Shown here: positions 1 to 7,686 of the stretch, piece by piece
Layout: each line of letters starts with the position of its first letter
Position numbering within the stretch: the stretch's first letter is position 1
Assembly: GCF_001429295.1 (NCBI RefSeq)
Contig: NZ_LMJL01000001.1
Coordinates: 79,678-143,677, forward strand
Origin: Flavobacterium sp. Root935
Lineage (GTDB): Bacteria; Bacteroidota; Bacteroidia; Flavobacteriales; Flavobacteriaceae
Length of the DNA stretch: 64,000 nt
Direction of reading: 5' to 3'
Program-made: the position numbers and the translations under genes
The notes under the pieces: model-generated
Seen by the model: only the letters and a program-made list of their open reading frames with translations
Database searches by the model: none
What the model was told of the DNA's origin: nothing

Positions 1-10
1 CATTACGGGT

Positions 11-43
11 GCAAATATAAAGCGGTTTTTCGTTTTCCCAAAA
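11..43 (-). promoter_or_regulatory. Bacteroidota-type promoter reading off the left edge
   Basis: On the minus strand a TATATTTG box (complement of 12-19) is preceded by TTTTG (complement of 39-43) with a 19-base spacer. This fits the Bacteroidota -33 TTTG / -7 TAnnTTTG pattern. A CAT at 1-3 could be the start codon of a gene continuing left of the window, though a tRNA gene is equally possible. The downstream gene is not visible. Confidence 0.5.
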
Positions 44-74
44 TAAATTTGCACTTTTTTACACTTTTTTTTGC

Positions 75-341
75 TTATAAAGCGTTGATTTTTTCAATCA
101 ATTGATTAGCAGTTTGTTCTAATTCAACATTGATTTGTTTGAAGTGTGCTTTTTTATTTTCAACGTTCTTTGCGTTCACTTTTGTAATCAAAGTATCGAA
201 TGCAGCAATAGCCTCATCGATCAAAGCATTCGTTTCTGGAGTTGGATTTCCTGTTGTTGACATCTCAAACAAGTAAACTGCCTCAATAATATCTCCTAAT
301 ACGAAGTTGATGTCTTTCTTTAAATTCTTAACGTTTGCCAT
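75..341 (-). CDS. Small conserved hypothetical protein, about 88 aa
   Basis: This is a short, largely helical acidic protein with no signal peptide or membrane segment. I recognise the general look of a conserved flavobacterial hypothetical but cannot assign a function. The open frame extends to an upstream Met at 371, but that codon lies inside a TAnnTTTG promoter box (369-376). The internal Met at 341, which begins MANVKN, is therefore the better start. It is the last gene behind manA on the same strand but appears to have its own promoter. Confidence 0.75.
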   Translation of the reverse strand: MANVKNLKKDINFVLGDIIEAVYLFEMSTTGNPTPETNALIDEAIAAFDTLITKVNAKNVENKKAHFKQINVELEQTANQLIEKINAL

Positions 342-368
342 TTTTAATATAATTTTAATTTGCGTCTG

Positions 369-376
369 CAAAAGTA
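369..376 (-). promoter_or_regulatory. Putative -7 box for the small hypothetical gene
   Basis: The minus-strand sequence TACTTTTG matches TAnnTTTG and lies about 28 bases before the ATG at 341. It decides the start choice for that gene. No convincing -33 TTTG is visible at the usual spacing. Confidence 0.4.
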
Positions 377-398
377 CACATAATCCTGAAATTACGTG

Positions 399-1367
399 CT
401 ATGAAATGTAAATTTCTAAAATTGAAGCTTTTCCGCTTAAATTAAATGCATTTATCGCAGCTGGAACCAACACAGTATCTCCTTTAATGTAAGTATGTTT
501 AAATCCGTCATATTCGATTTCGAAGCTTCCTTCAATACACATATATACTGTAAATGTTTCTCCATTTTTAGACACATTTACTTTATCTTCTAACGGAATA
601 AAATTGGTTGTAAAGTACGGGCAGTCAACAACTGTATTAGATGTATTTGCTTTAGAATCGTATTTCTTTTGAGTATCTACTTTATTATAGTTGATTGCAT
701 CTAGTGCTAAATCTACGTGAAGTTCTCTTTTATTTCCGTTGGCATCTACCCTGTCAAAATCGTATAAGCGATAAGTGATATCAGATGTCTGCTGAATTTC
801 GGCAACAACCAAACCTGCTCCAATTGCGTGAACAGTTCCTGTTTCTAAAAAGAAAACATCACCAGATTTTGCTTTCACATCGTCTAAGATCGAAACCAAA
901 GTATTGTCATGTAAATGTTTTAAGTATTCTTCTTTACTTGAATTTTCTTTAAAACCAACAATAATTCTTGCATCTGCATCTGCCTGCATTACGTACCACA
1001 TTTCTGTTTTTCCAAATGAATTGTGACGTTCCTTCGCTAATTTATCGTTTGGATGCACTTGAATAGAAAGATCTTCTCTTGCATCAAGATATTTAAAAAG
1101 CAGCGGAAATTGTTTTCCAAAACGCTCGTAAACTTTAGTTCCTAAAATTGCATCTGGAGTTTCGTCAATGAGGTCCATCAAAGATTTTCCTTTTAGATCT
1201 CCGTTTGCAACCACACTTACATCTCCTTCTACAGTAGATAATTCCCAGCTTTCGCCAGTAATTGTAGAAACGATTGGTTTATTCAGAATTGTTTTTAGTT
1301 TTTCTCCTCCCCAGATTCTTTCTTTCAAAATCGGTTCAAATTGTAATGGGTATAAATTTTGGCTCAT
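399..1367 (-). CDS. manA: Mannose-6-phosphate isomerase, class I
   Basis: A cytoplasmic zinc enzyme interconverting fructose-6-phosphate and mannose-6-phosphate. It feeds GDP-mannose/GDP-fucose and, potentially, mannose-based nonulosonate synthesis. At 322 aa it has the short bacterial type I form. The probable metal ligands are visible: the Gln and His of QVH (103-105), Glu122 in KTEMWYV, and His180 in GTVHAIG. The C-terminal part is a second cupin-like half. It is fourth in a minus-strand run behind idi, the pterin synthase and bcp, 56 nt after bcp. The sugar locus from 22 kb on could use its product, but that link is inference. Confidence 0.93.
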   Translation of the reverse strand: MSQNLYPLQFEPILKERIWGGEKLKTILNKPIVSTITGESWELSTVEGDVSVVANGDLKGKSLMDLIDETPDAILGTKVYERFGKQFPLLFKYLDAREDLSIQVHPNDKLAKERHNSFGKTEMWYVMQADADARIIVGFKENSSKEEYLKHLHDNTLVSILDDVKAKSGDVFFLETGTVHAIGAGLVVAEIQQTSDITYRLYDFDRVDANGNKRELHVDLALDAINYNKVDTQKKYDSKANTSNTVVDCPYFTTNFIPLEDKVNVSKNGETFTVYMCIEGSFEIEYDGFKHTYIKGDTVLVPAAINAFNLSGKASILEIYIS

Positions 1368-1423
1368 TTTTTTTTAAGGTTTTAGGCTAATATCTAAGTT
1401 TAATTAATTCTATTTTTTCTAAT

Positions 1424-1882
1424 TTATGATACTAATTCTTTAACGGTTTCTAAGGCTTTCGGTATATGTTTCGCAGCATTAACGCTGTCAAATATCGAAA
1501 TTACCAAACCATTTCTATCAATAATATATGTGACACGTCCCGGCAGCAGTCCGAACAAATTGTTTCGAACACCAAAAAGCTTTCTTAATCTTTTATCTTG
1601 ATCTGACAGTAAAATAAAAGGCAATTGATGCTTAGCAGCAAATTTGTGATGTGATTTTACACTATCACTGCTAATCCCGATTACCTCAGCACCCAAATCT
1701 TTGAAGTCTTCATATTGATCCCGAAAACTGCAGGCTTCTGTTGTACAGCCAGGCGTATTATCTTTTGGATAAAAATAAATCACCAGTGGTTTTCTACCTA
1801 AAACACTCTGGCTTTCAAAAATTTCTCCATGATTGTTTTTCGCAGTAAAATTCGGAACTATATCTCCTATTTTTAATGACAT
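1424..1882 (-). CDS. bcp: Thioredoxin-dependent peroxiredoxin, BCP/PrxQ type
   Basis: Reduces hydrogen peroxide and organic hydroperoxides in the cytoplasm using thioredoxin. The 152-residue protein is a single thioredoxin-fold AhpC/TSA domain. The PGCTTEAC motif gives peroxidatic Cys46 and a resolving Cys51 five residues on, the arrangement of atypical 2-Cys BCP enzymes. There is no signal peptide. It starts 3 nt after the pterin synthase stop and is probably co-transcribed with it. Confidence 0.93.
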   Translation of the reverse strand: MSLKIGDIVPNFTAKNNHGEIFESQSVLGRKPLVIYFYPKDNTPGCTTEACSFRDQYEDFKDLGAEVIGISSDSVKSHHKFAAKHQLPFILLSDQDKRLRKLFGVRNNLFGLLPGRVTYIIDRNGLVISIFDSVNAAKHIPKALETVKELVS

Positions 1883-1885
1883 TTT

Positions 1886-2296
1886 TTATTCTCCTTTATA
1901 AGTTACAAAATTGCGGTCGGTTTCATTCAGCACGATTTCTAAATCAAATTCTGGCTGAATTCTTTTTCTAATTTTATTCCATATCACAACCGCTATATTT
2001 TCTGCAGTTGGATTTAAATCTAAAAATTCTGGAACGTCCAGATTTAGATTTTTGTGATCAAACGGAATTTCTACTTCTTCGCGTATAATATCCGCTAATA
2101 CTTTCACATCTAAAACAAAACCAGTTTCCGGGTCAATTTTTCCTGTAACACTTACTGTTAAACCATAATTGTGACCATGAAAATTAGCATTGTTGCATTT
2201 TCCAAAAATAGCATCGTTTTTTTCAAATGACCAATCTTTTCGATGTAGTCGATGTGCAGCATTAAAATGTGCTTTTCTTGATATGGTTACTCTCAT
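1886..2296 (-). CDS. 6-pyruvoyl/6-carboxy-tetrahydropterin synthase family protein
   Basis: This zinc enzyme of the PTPS/QueD superfamily acts on dihydroneopterin triphosphate in the queuosine or tetrahydropterin route. Zinc ligands His15, His40 and His42 are present, and Cys34 is the probable catalytic thiol. Cys34 lies in a CNNxxxHGHNY arrangement, with five residues between Cys and HGH. That spacing resembles eukaryotic-type 6-pyruvoyl-tetrahydropterin synthase more than QueD, which has CxxxHGH. Automatic annotation would probably say queD, so the symbol is left blank. It lies 23 nt after idi and 3 nt before bcp. Confidence 0.85.
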   Translation of the reverse strand: MRVTISRKAHFNAAHRLHRKDWSFEKNDAIFGKCNNANFHGHNYGLTVSVTGKIDPETGFVLDVKVLADIIREEVEIPFDHKNLNLDVPEFLDLNPTAENIAVVIWNKIRKRIQPEFDLEIVLNETDRNFVTYKGE

Positions 2297-2319
2297 TCTA
2301 GGTTTTTGGTTAGTTTGGA

Positions 2320-2847
2320 TTAAAGTTTATGATCTTCTAAATAATGATAAAATTCATCAAAAATTATTTTAAACCAAACGGTATATATTTCGGGCTGTTT
2401 CTGAATATCGGTTTTTACATCCTCAATTTTCATCCATTTCCAATCCTCTACTTCTTCTGTATTGATATTCGGATCTTCATTGTAATATCCAATCATTACG
2501 TGATCCAGCTCATGTTCTGTTAATCCATTGTCAAAAGGCGCTTTGTAAATAAAATGGAACAGCTCTTTCAAATCTGTTTTAAATCCCATTTCTTCAAACA
2601 GCCTTCTGCTTCCTGCCTCAATATTAGTTTCGCCTTCACGCTGGTGGCTGCAGCAAGTGTTTGTCCACAGCAAAGGAGAATGATATTTTTGATGCGCGCG
2701 CTGCTGCAGCATTATTTCATTCTGCTCATTTAAAACAAAAACTGAAAATGCACGGTGCAAAAGCGCCTTTTCGTGTGCCTCTAATTTTGGCATTAAACCA
2801 ATCTGCTCATCATTTTGATTGACTAGTATTACGTTTTCTTCTGTCAT
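2320..2847 (-). CDS. idi: Isopentenyl-diphosphate delta-isomerase, type 1
   Basis: A cytoplasmic Nudix-fold enzyme that interconverts isopentenyl and dimethylallyl diphosphate. The 175-residue length fits bacterial type 1 Idi. TNTCCSHQ (62-69) carries the catalytic Cys, a Nudix-like segment ending RRLFEEMG lies at 81-88, and EHELDHV at 111-117 supplies the acidic metal/catalytic site. It is the first gene of the minus-strand run towards manA, with a promoter-like box at 2865-2872. Confidence 0.93.
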   Translation of the reverse strand: MTEENVILVNQNDEQIGLMPKLEAHEKALLHRAFSVFVLNEQNEIMLQQRAHQKYHSPLLWTNTCCSHQREGETNIEAGSRRLFEEMGFKTDLKELFHFIYKAPFDNGLTEHELDHVMIGYYNEDPNINTEEVEDWKWMKIEDVKTDIQKQPEIYTVWFKIIFDEFYHYLEDHKL

Positions 2848-2864
2848 AGTGCTTCTTAATCAAA

Positions 2865-2872
2865 CAAAAATA
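2865..2872 (-). promoter_or_regulatory. Putative -7 box for idi
   Basis: Minus-strand TATTTTTG matches TAnnTTTG, 17 bases before the idi ATG. No clear -33 element. It would drive idi and probably the genes down to manA. Confidence 0.4.
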
Positions 2873-3105
2873 CGAAAAAAGAAATGGCTTAAAAATCCTA
2901 ATTAAGATTGTAAAAAATCTAAATTCAGAATACATTTCTATTTTTCTGATTTACAACCTAATAAATTGTATTCAAAAATTAAAAGCTGTTAAAATTAAGA
3001 CATAAAAACTAGATAGTATTATTTTACGTAACTAATAAAAAGTTAAAACACACTTAAAAAAATCTGAATTATTTCAAAGTCAGCTTTTTGAGGCAAATCA
3101 CATCG

Positions 3106-3113
3106 TATCTTTG
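3106..3113 (+). promoter_or_regulatory. Putative -7 box for msrB-msrA
   Basis: TATCTTTG lies about 62 bases before the preferred msrB ATG. A TTTTTG run at 3085-3090 is a possible -33 element, though the spacing is 15 bases, slightly short. Confidence 0.45.
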
Positions 3114-3175
3114 AATAGAAATTTTAAGCCTCACAAAAAATCTGATTGAATACCTTAAACTTTATTAATTTGTTT

Positions 3176-3727
3176 ATGAAATCAAAAACTCAATTTATCA
3201 GCCTTTGCTTTTTATTACCGCTTTTTATTTTGCAGGCGTGCGGACAAAATACTAAAAAGCAGACAAAATCTACTTCTATGGAAAATGTAATTAATAAATC
3301 TGGAAATCCTTATTACTCTAATACCGACACTACTAAATTGAATGTTAGTGATGCGGAATGGAAAAAAGTTTTGCCAGCAGATGTTTATGCGGTAATGCGT
3401 GAAGCAGATACCGAAAGACCTTTTACAGGAAAATATTGGAACACAGACGAAAAGGGAACGTACTACTGCGCTTCTTGCGGTAATAAACTTTTTAGATCTA
3501 CGGCGAAATTCTCCAGCAGCTGCGGATGGCCGAGCTTCTTTGAACAAGACGATAAAAAGAGTATTGTTTTTAAAGAAGATAACTCTATTGGAATGGAAAG
3601 AATTGAAGCGCTTTGCGGACGCTGCGGCGGACATTTAGGTCATTTGTTTGATGATGGCCCCGCTCCTACAGGAAAACGCTACTGTATGAATTCGATCGCT
3701 CTTGATTTTGTTCCAGACCCTAAATAA
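3176..3727 (+). CDS. msrB: Peptide-methionine (R)-S-oxide reductase, lipoprotein form
   Basis: Repairs the R epimer of methionine sulfoxide. The start at 3176 gives an N-terminal signal ending in a lipobox (LQAC, lipid Cys22), so the enzyme is predicted to be an exported lipoprotein. The upstream Met at 3146 would add ten residues before the signal. The SelR domain shows two CxxC zinc pairs (CASC and CGRC). RYCMNS holds the catalytic Cys and SSCGWP a likely resolving Cys. msrA follows directly, so the pair is a two-gene unit for extracytoplasmic protein repair. Confidence 0.92.
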   Translation: MKSKTQFISLCFLLPLFILQACGQNTKKQTKSTSMENVINKSGNPYYSNTDTTKLNVSDAEWKKVLPADVYAVMREADTERPFTGKYWNTDEKGTYYCASCGNKLFRSTAKFSSSCGWPSFFEQDDKKSIVFKEDNSIGMERIEALCGRCGGHLGHLFDDGPAPTGKRYCMNSIALDFVPDPK

Positions 3728-3733
3728 TTGATC

Positions 3734-4342
3734 ATGAAAAATATACTTTTAATATGTTTTTTAGCGCTTTCGCTGAATGGTTTTTCGCAAAATAAAAAAG
3801 CTTCTAATCTCGAAACGATTACACTTGGCGGAGGCTGCTATTGGTGTGTCGAAGCAGTTTATGAAGATTTAAACGGAGTAAAATCTGTTGTCTCTGGATT
3901 TTCTGGCGGAAATGTTGCCAACCCGACTTATGAGGAAGTTTGCACTGGAAAAACTGGTCATGCAGAAGTAGTTCAGATTACTTATGATAAAAACGTGACT
4001 GATATTAATGAAATCTTCAAAGTCTTTTTTACTGTTCACGATCCAACGACTTTAAATCGTCAAGGTGCAGATGTTGGAACTCAATATCGTTCTGTAATTT
4101 TTTATAAAAATGCCGAACAGAAAAAAGCCGCCGAAAGCATTATTGCAGAATTGAATAAAGCAAAAGTGTATAAAAACCCGATTGTGACTAAAGTGGAACC
4201 TTTTAAAGCTTTCTACAAAGCCGAAGATTATCACCAAAATTACTATGCAAACAACAAAAACCAGCCGTATTGCAAAATGGTGATTCAGCCTAAATTAGAA
4301 AAGTTTGAAAAAGTCTTTAAATACAAACTCAAAAAGAAATAA
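3734..4342 (+). CDS. msrA: Peptide-methionine (S)-S-oxide reductase, exported
   Basis: Repairs the S epimer of methionine sulfoxide. From ATG 3734 (6 nt after msrB; a TTG two codons earlier is less likely) the 202-residue protein begins with a hydrophobic signal ending near FSQN. The family signature GCYWC holds the catalytic Cys at about residue 35, followed by an SGFSGG segment. A Cys near the C-terminus (PYCKM) could act as recycling Cys. With msrB it covers both sulfoxide epimers outside the cytoplasm. A strong bidirectional terminator follows. Confidence 0.92.
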   Translation: MKNILLICFLALSLNGFSQNKKASNLETITLGGGCYWCVEAVYEDLNGVKSVVSGFSGGNVANPTYEEVCTGKTGHAEVVQITYDKNVTDINEIFKVFFTVHDPTTLNRQGADVGTQYRSVIFYKNAEQKKAAESIIAELNKAKVYKNPIVTKVEPFKAFYKAEDYHQNYYANNKNQPYCKMVIQPKLEKFEKVFKYKLKKK

Positions 4343-4357
4343 AAACCCATAAAAAAA

Positions 4358-4381
4358 GGGAAATGAATTAACTCATTTCCC
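4358..4381. terminator. Bidirectional intrinsic terminator, msrA / META lipoprotein
   Basis: A perfect 9-bp stem, GGGAAATGA (4358-4366) pairing with TCATTTCCC (4373-4381), has a 6-base loop. It is flanked by an A run on the left and a T-rich run on the right. It sits between convergent genes and can serve both strands. Confidence 0.85.
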
Positions 4382-4405
4382 TTTTCTTTTAGATTTATTT
4401 TAAAA

Positions 4406-4840
4406 CTATTTTTTAGCTACTTTTTTAAATCGCATCATCGGCACGTCGCCCTGAATTAAATTTAGTTTTCCATCTTCAATAGAATAACTAGTGATTTTTT
4501 TCATTTGCTGTAAAAACTGCTGTTCTCCGCCGCCTTCACAAAACATCATAGTAGTTGGTCCAGGCTCTCCAAAAGTTAATGATTTTCCGTTTAATGTATA
4601 AGGTGCGCTATATCCGTTGCATCCATTATTACCATACACTTTTGTTTCTTTTTGGTCAAAAGTAATCTGCGGTTTTTTATTTGGATACAATCCTTCAAAA
4701 GCAATTCTTGGTCCCGAAATATATTCTAATTCCCAAGTTGTATCATATAAATTTGCTGCGCCTTTAGTGTCTTTCGATGCCATACAAGAAGTCAATAATA
4801 AGGTTAAAACAGAAACGACTGCGAGTGTGTATTTTTTCAT
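4406..4840 (-). CDS. META-domain lipoprotein, HslJ-like
   Basis: A 144-residue protein starting with a signal peptide and lipobox (LLTSC, Cys19). The mature part is a META domain: an early TTWELEYISG segment, a FDQKETKVYGNNGCNGY region and a conserved Cys near MMFCEGGGEQQF. HslJ-family proteins are linked to heat shock and novobiocin resistance in E. coli, and no enzymatic role is established. Predicted in the envelope and transcribed alone, convergent to msrA. Confidence 0.85.
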   Translation of the reverse strand: MKKYTLAVVSVLTLLLTSCMASKDTKGAANLYDTTWELEYISGPRIAFEGLYPNKKPQITFDQKETKVYGNNGCNGYSAPYTLNGKSLTFGEPGPTTMMFCEGGGEQQFLQQMKKITSYSIEDGKLNLIQGDVPMMRFKKVAKK

Positions 4841-5100
4841 AAATGTGTTTTTAAAGATTATTGTAATTTGTTTTTTAAAGATTAAAATTATTCTCTACAT
4901 ATTCTTTTCTCAATATTCGTGCCCAGTTATCAGATTTATTAGGTTTAAATTGGACTATAAAATGTAATTTTCTGACTCTAAGTTATATTATTTTATTTAA
5001 AATTCTCTTAGCCAAATATTTAAATTCCAATTTAGGATTGCATTTTTTTTGTAATTTGCAGAAATCAAAAAACCAAAAACATCAATCAAAAACCAAAAAC

Positions 5101-6507
5101 ATGAAACAATTTCTCGTATTGTTTGCCTTATTATTTAGTTTGTCTCGAGTACAATCACAGGAAAATCTCCCAACAGATTATCTCTCAAAAGAATTTCACA
5201 AAGAACGCCGCGATGCTTTTAGGGCTTTAATGCCGGCCAATTCTGCTGCAGTAATTTTTTCGTATCCCGAAAGAGTTTTTTCAAGAGACATCAATTACAA
5301 TTTTCATCAAAATCCTGATATGTATTATTTAACAGGATATAAAGAACCAGATGCTGTTTTATTACTTTTTAAAGAACCGCAAGGAACTGAAAAATATAGC
5401 GAAGTTCTTTTTGTGAGAGAAAGAAATGCGCAAAAGGAAACATGGACTGGAAGACGCTTAGGAGTTGAAGGCGCAAAATCTAAATTAGGATTTGAAAAAG
5501 TTTACAACGGAAAAGATTTCAAAGACTTTGAACTTGATTTCAAAAAATTCGATAAAATTATTTATGACGAATCTTCTCCTGGAATTCACGATAACACGTA
5601 CGATCCAGCAGATTTATTTAACTTAATTCAAGTTTTTAAAACAAAGGCAGGCATTGTAAATGATGATAAAACTTCAACAGAAACTTATGCCAACATCACT
5701 AATTCTTTAAGAGAAATAAAAACTCCAGAAGAAATAGAATTAATGCGAAAATCGGTTAAACTTTCCTGCATTGCCCACAATGAAGTTATGAAAGCAGTTG
5801 GTCCAGATATGAGTGAAAATGAAGCTGACGGAATTCATGCTTATATTCACAGACATTATGGCGCCGAAGGCGAAGGTTATCCGCCAATTGTAGGCGCTGG
5901 AGCAAACGGATGTATTTTGCATTATGGAGAAAACAACGCTCTAAAAATTGACAATCAATTGTTATTAATGGATGTTGGCTCTGAATATCACGGTTATTCT
6001 GCCGATGTGACCAGAACAGTTCCGGCAAACGGAAAATTCACTCCAGAACAAAAAGCAATTTATGATTTGGTTTATGAAGCGCAGGAAGCCGTTTTTAAAA
6101 TTTGCAAGCCAGGAACTCCGTTTCAGGATTTAAACAAAATATCCAGAGAAGTTATTGCAAACGGTCTTATCAAATTGGGCATTATTACAGATCCAAAAGA
6201 TGCGAGAATTTATTATCCGCACAGCTGTTCGCACTTTCTTGGCTTAGATGTTCATGACAAAGGAAATTATATGAGCGCTCTGAAAGAAAATATGATTTTT
6301 ACTGTTGAACCTGGAATTTATATTCCTGCAAATAGTAAATGTGATAAGAAATGGTGGAACATCGGCGTTCGTATCGAAGATGATATTTTGATCACAAAAG
6401 ATTCATACGAAAATCTTTCTGCCGAATCTCCAAGAAAATGGCAGGATGTTGAAGCTTTAGCCAAACAGAAAAGCAATTTTAATGATATGAAGTTTCCTAA
6501 AATATAA
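5101..6507 (+). CDS. Exported aminopeptidase P family Xaa-Pro peptidase
   Basis: An M24B metallopeptidase that removes an N-terminal residue preceding proline. Start 5101 is chosen because it begins a signal peptide (MKQFLVLFALLF, cleavage near VQSQ). The frame is open to 5038 but only from a TTG with a non-signal-like sequence. The N-terminal AMP_N domain spans about 30-200 and the pita-bread catalytic domain about 210-450. All five dimetal ligands are visible: Asp291, Asp302, His378, Glu403 and Glu426. Likely periplasmic or surface peptide processing; single-gene unit. Confidence 0.9.
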   Translation: MKQFLVLFALLFSLSRVQSQENLPTDYLSKEFHKERRDAFRALMPANSAAVIFSYPERVFSRDINYNFHQNPDMYYLTGYKEPDAVLLLFKEPQGTEKYSEVLFVRERNAQKETWTGRRLGVEGAKSKLGFEKVYNGKDFKDFELDFKKFDKIIYDESSPGIHDNTYDPADLFNLIQVFKTKAGIVNDDKTSTETYANITNSLREIKTPEEIELMRKSVKLSCIAHNEVMKAVGPDMSENEADGIHAYIHRHYGAEGEGYPPIVGAGANGCILHYGENNALKIDNQLLLMDVGSEYHGYSADVTRTVPANGKFTPEQKAIYDLVYEAQEAVFKICKPGTPFQDLNKISREVIANGLIKLGIITDPKDARIYYPHSCSHFLGLDVHDKGNYMSALKENMIFTVEPGIYIPANSKCDKKWWNIGVRIEDDILITKDSYENLSAESPRKWQDVEALAKQKSNFNDMKFPKI

Positions 6508-6518
6508 TTTAATATTTT

Positions 6519-6587
6519 GCCACAGATTAAAATGATGACAATGATTTTTCTAAAGATTAATCTGTGAGAATCTTTTTAATCTGTGGC
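6519..6587. repeat. Inverted-repeat intergenic element (GCCACAGATTAAAA type)
   Basis: A perfect 14-base arm GCCACAGATTAAAA (6519-6532) is matched by TTTTAATCTGTGGC (6574-6587). A further partial copy of the word (AGATTAATCTGTG) lies in the loop at 6554-6566. It separates two co-directional plus-strand genes and could act as a terminator. The wording resembles dispersed intergenic repeats I associate with Flavobacterium genomes, which is recollection rather than proof. Confidence 0.7.
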
Positions 6588-6622
6588 TAAAAAACATTTC
6601 AAACTAAAAACTAATTTTCCCG

Positions 6623-6629
6623 TACTTTG
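6623..6629 (+). promoter_or_regulatory. Possible -7 box for the quinone oxidoreductase gene
   Basis: TACTTTG, one T short of TAnnTTTG, lies 20 bases before the ATG at 6650. The position fits a short leader; the match is imperfect. Confidence 0.3.
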
Positions 6630-6649
6630 CATTCTTAAATTAGTTTAAA

Positions 6650-7609
6650 ATGAAAGCACTTACCTTCTCTTCTTTCGGAGATTCGGATGTTTTAGAATAC
6701 ATCGAAATCCCAAATCCGCAGTTAAAAAACGATGAGATTTTAGTCGAAATGAAAGCCATCGGCTTAAATTTTGCCGATGTTTATAGACGAAAAGGAAATT
6801 ATCACTTAAAAGGGAACCCGCCTTTTATTGCCGGCTATGAAGGTGCCGGAATTGTTGTAGACGCCAATAACCATCCGGAATATAAAATTGGTGATCGTGT
6901 GGCTTTCGCCGATGTTCCTTTTGCCAATGCAGAGTTGGTTGCAGTCAATATCAATCATGTACTTCCTCTTCCAGAAGCTATTTCTTTTGAAACCGCAGCT
7001 TCTGTTTTATTACAAGGCTTAACGGCACATTATTTAGCAACGGACAGTCATAAAACTAAAGAAGGCGAAACAGTATTAATTCATGCAGCTGCTGGCGGCG
7101 TTGGCCAGATTCTAACACAAATCAGCAAACTTCTAGGAGCCAATGTTGTCGGATTAACCTCATCTGCAGATAAAGCCAAAATTGCTCTTCAACAAGGTGC
7201 AGATCAAGTTTTTCTTTATGGTGAAGATTGGAAATCGGAGATTTTTAAAGTAATCCCAAAAGGCGTTGACGTTGTTTATGACAGCATCGGAAGCACTTTA
7301 ACTGACAGCTTTGAAGTCACTAAAGAATGCGGTCAAGTTGTTTTCTTCGGAATGGCGGGCGGCGATCCAGAACCTGTAAACCCGAGAATGTTAATGGATA
7401 CTTCGAAAACTTTAACTGGCGGCGATTTATGGAGTTATTTAAATTCTAAAGAAGAAAGAATCAAAAGATCCAATCAATTATTCAATTGGATTATTGATGG
7501 GAAAATCAAACTTTCTGAACCCACCTCTTTTAAATTATCAGAAGGAAAATTGGCACACGATTATTTAGAAAGCAGAAAAAGTACAGGAAAGATTATTTTG
7601 ATTCCTTGA
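6650..7609 (+). CDS. Zinc-independent quinone oxidoreductase, MDR superfamily
   Basis: A cytoplasmic NADPH-dependent reductase of quinones or other electrophilic carbonyls. The 319-residue protein has the GroES-like N-terminal domain (about 1-125) and a Rossmann domain with the dinucleotide loop HAAAGGVGQILTQ near 145-157. The zinc-binding Cys/His set of alcohol dehydrogenases is absent, as expected for the QOR branch. Monocistronic; the substrate cannot be deduced. Confidence 0.88.
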   Translation: MKALTFSSFGDSDVLEYIEIPNPQLKNDEILVEMKAIGLNFADVYRRKGNYHLKGNPPFIAGYEGAGIVVDANNHPEYKIGDRVAFADVPFANAELVAVNINHVLPLPEAISFETAASVLLQGLTAHYLATDSHKTKEGETVLIHAAAGGVGQILTQISKLLGANVVGLTSSADKAKIALQQGADQVFLYGEDWKSEIFKVIPKGVDVVYDSIGSTLTDSFEVTKECGQVVFFGMAGGDPEPVNPRMLMDTSKTLTGGDLWSYLNSKEERIKRSNQLFNWIIDGKIKLSEPTSFKLSEGKLAHDYLESRKSTGKIILIP

Positions 7610-7650
7610 TATTTAGTTTTCAGTTTTCGGTCTCAGTTTTCAGTACAATC

Positions 7651-7679
7651 TTGTCATCCTGAAGAAGGAAGGATGACAA
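7651..7679. terminator. Bidirectional hairpin between convergent genes
   Basis: TTGTCATCCT (7651-7660) pairs perfectly with AGGATGACAA (7670-7679) across a 9-base loop. It lies between the plus-strand oxidoreductase and the minus-strand DUF6630-like gene. Just upstream, AGTTTTCAG is repeated twice (7615-7642). It probably ends both transcripts. Confidence 0.7.
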
Positions 7680-7686
7680 ATATTAA

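Larger units (their letters stand above)
2848..3175. other. Divergent intergenic region between idi and msrB
   Basis: About 330 bases with no convincing gene. It holds outward-facing promoter-like boxes for idi (minus, 2865-2872) and msrB (plus, 3106-3113). The middle is AT-rich and unstructured, and no tRNA, repeat or riboswitch-like fold was found by eye. Confidence 0.6.

Noticed and set aside
3215..3634. 139-codon open frame opposite msrB
   Set aside because: It is fully antisense to a well-defined enzyme, its product is arginine- and phenylalanine-rich without domains, and no promoter supports it.
5038..5100. 21-codon N-terminal extension of the aminopeptidase
   Set aside because: It would bury the signal peptide behind a polar, Lys/Gln-rich stretch. 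The ATG at 5101 gives a normal exported protein.
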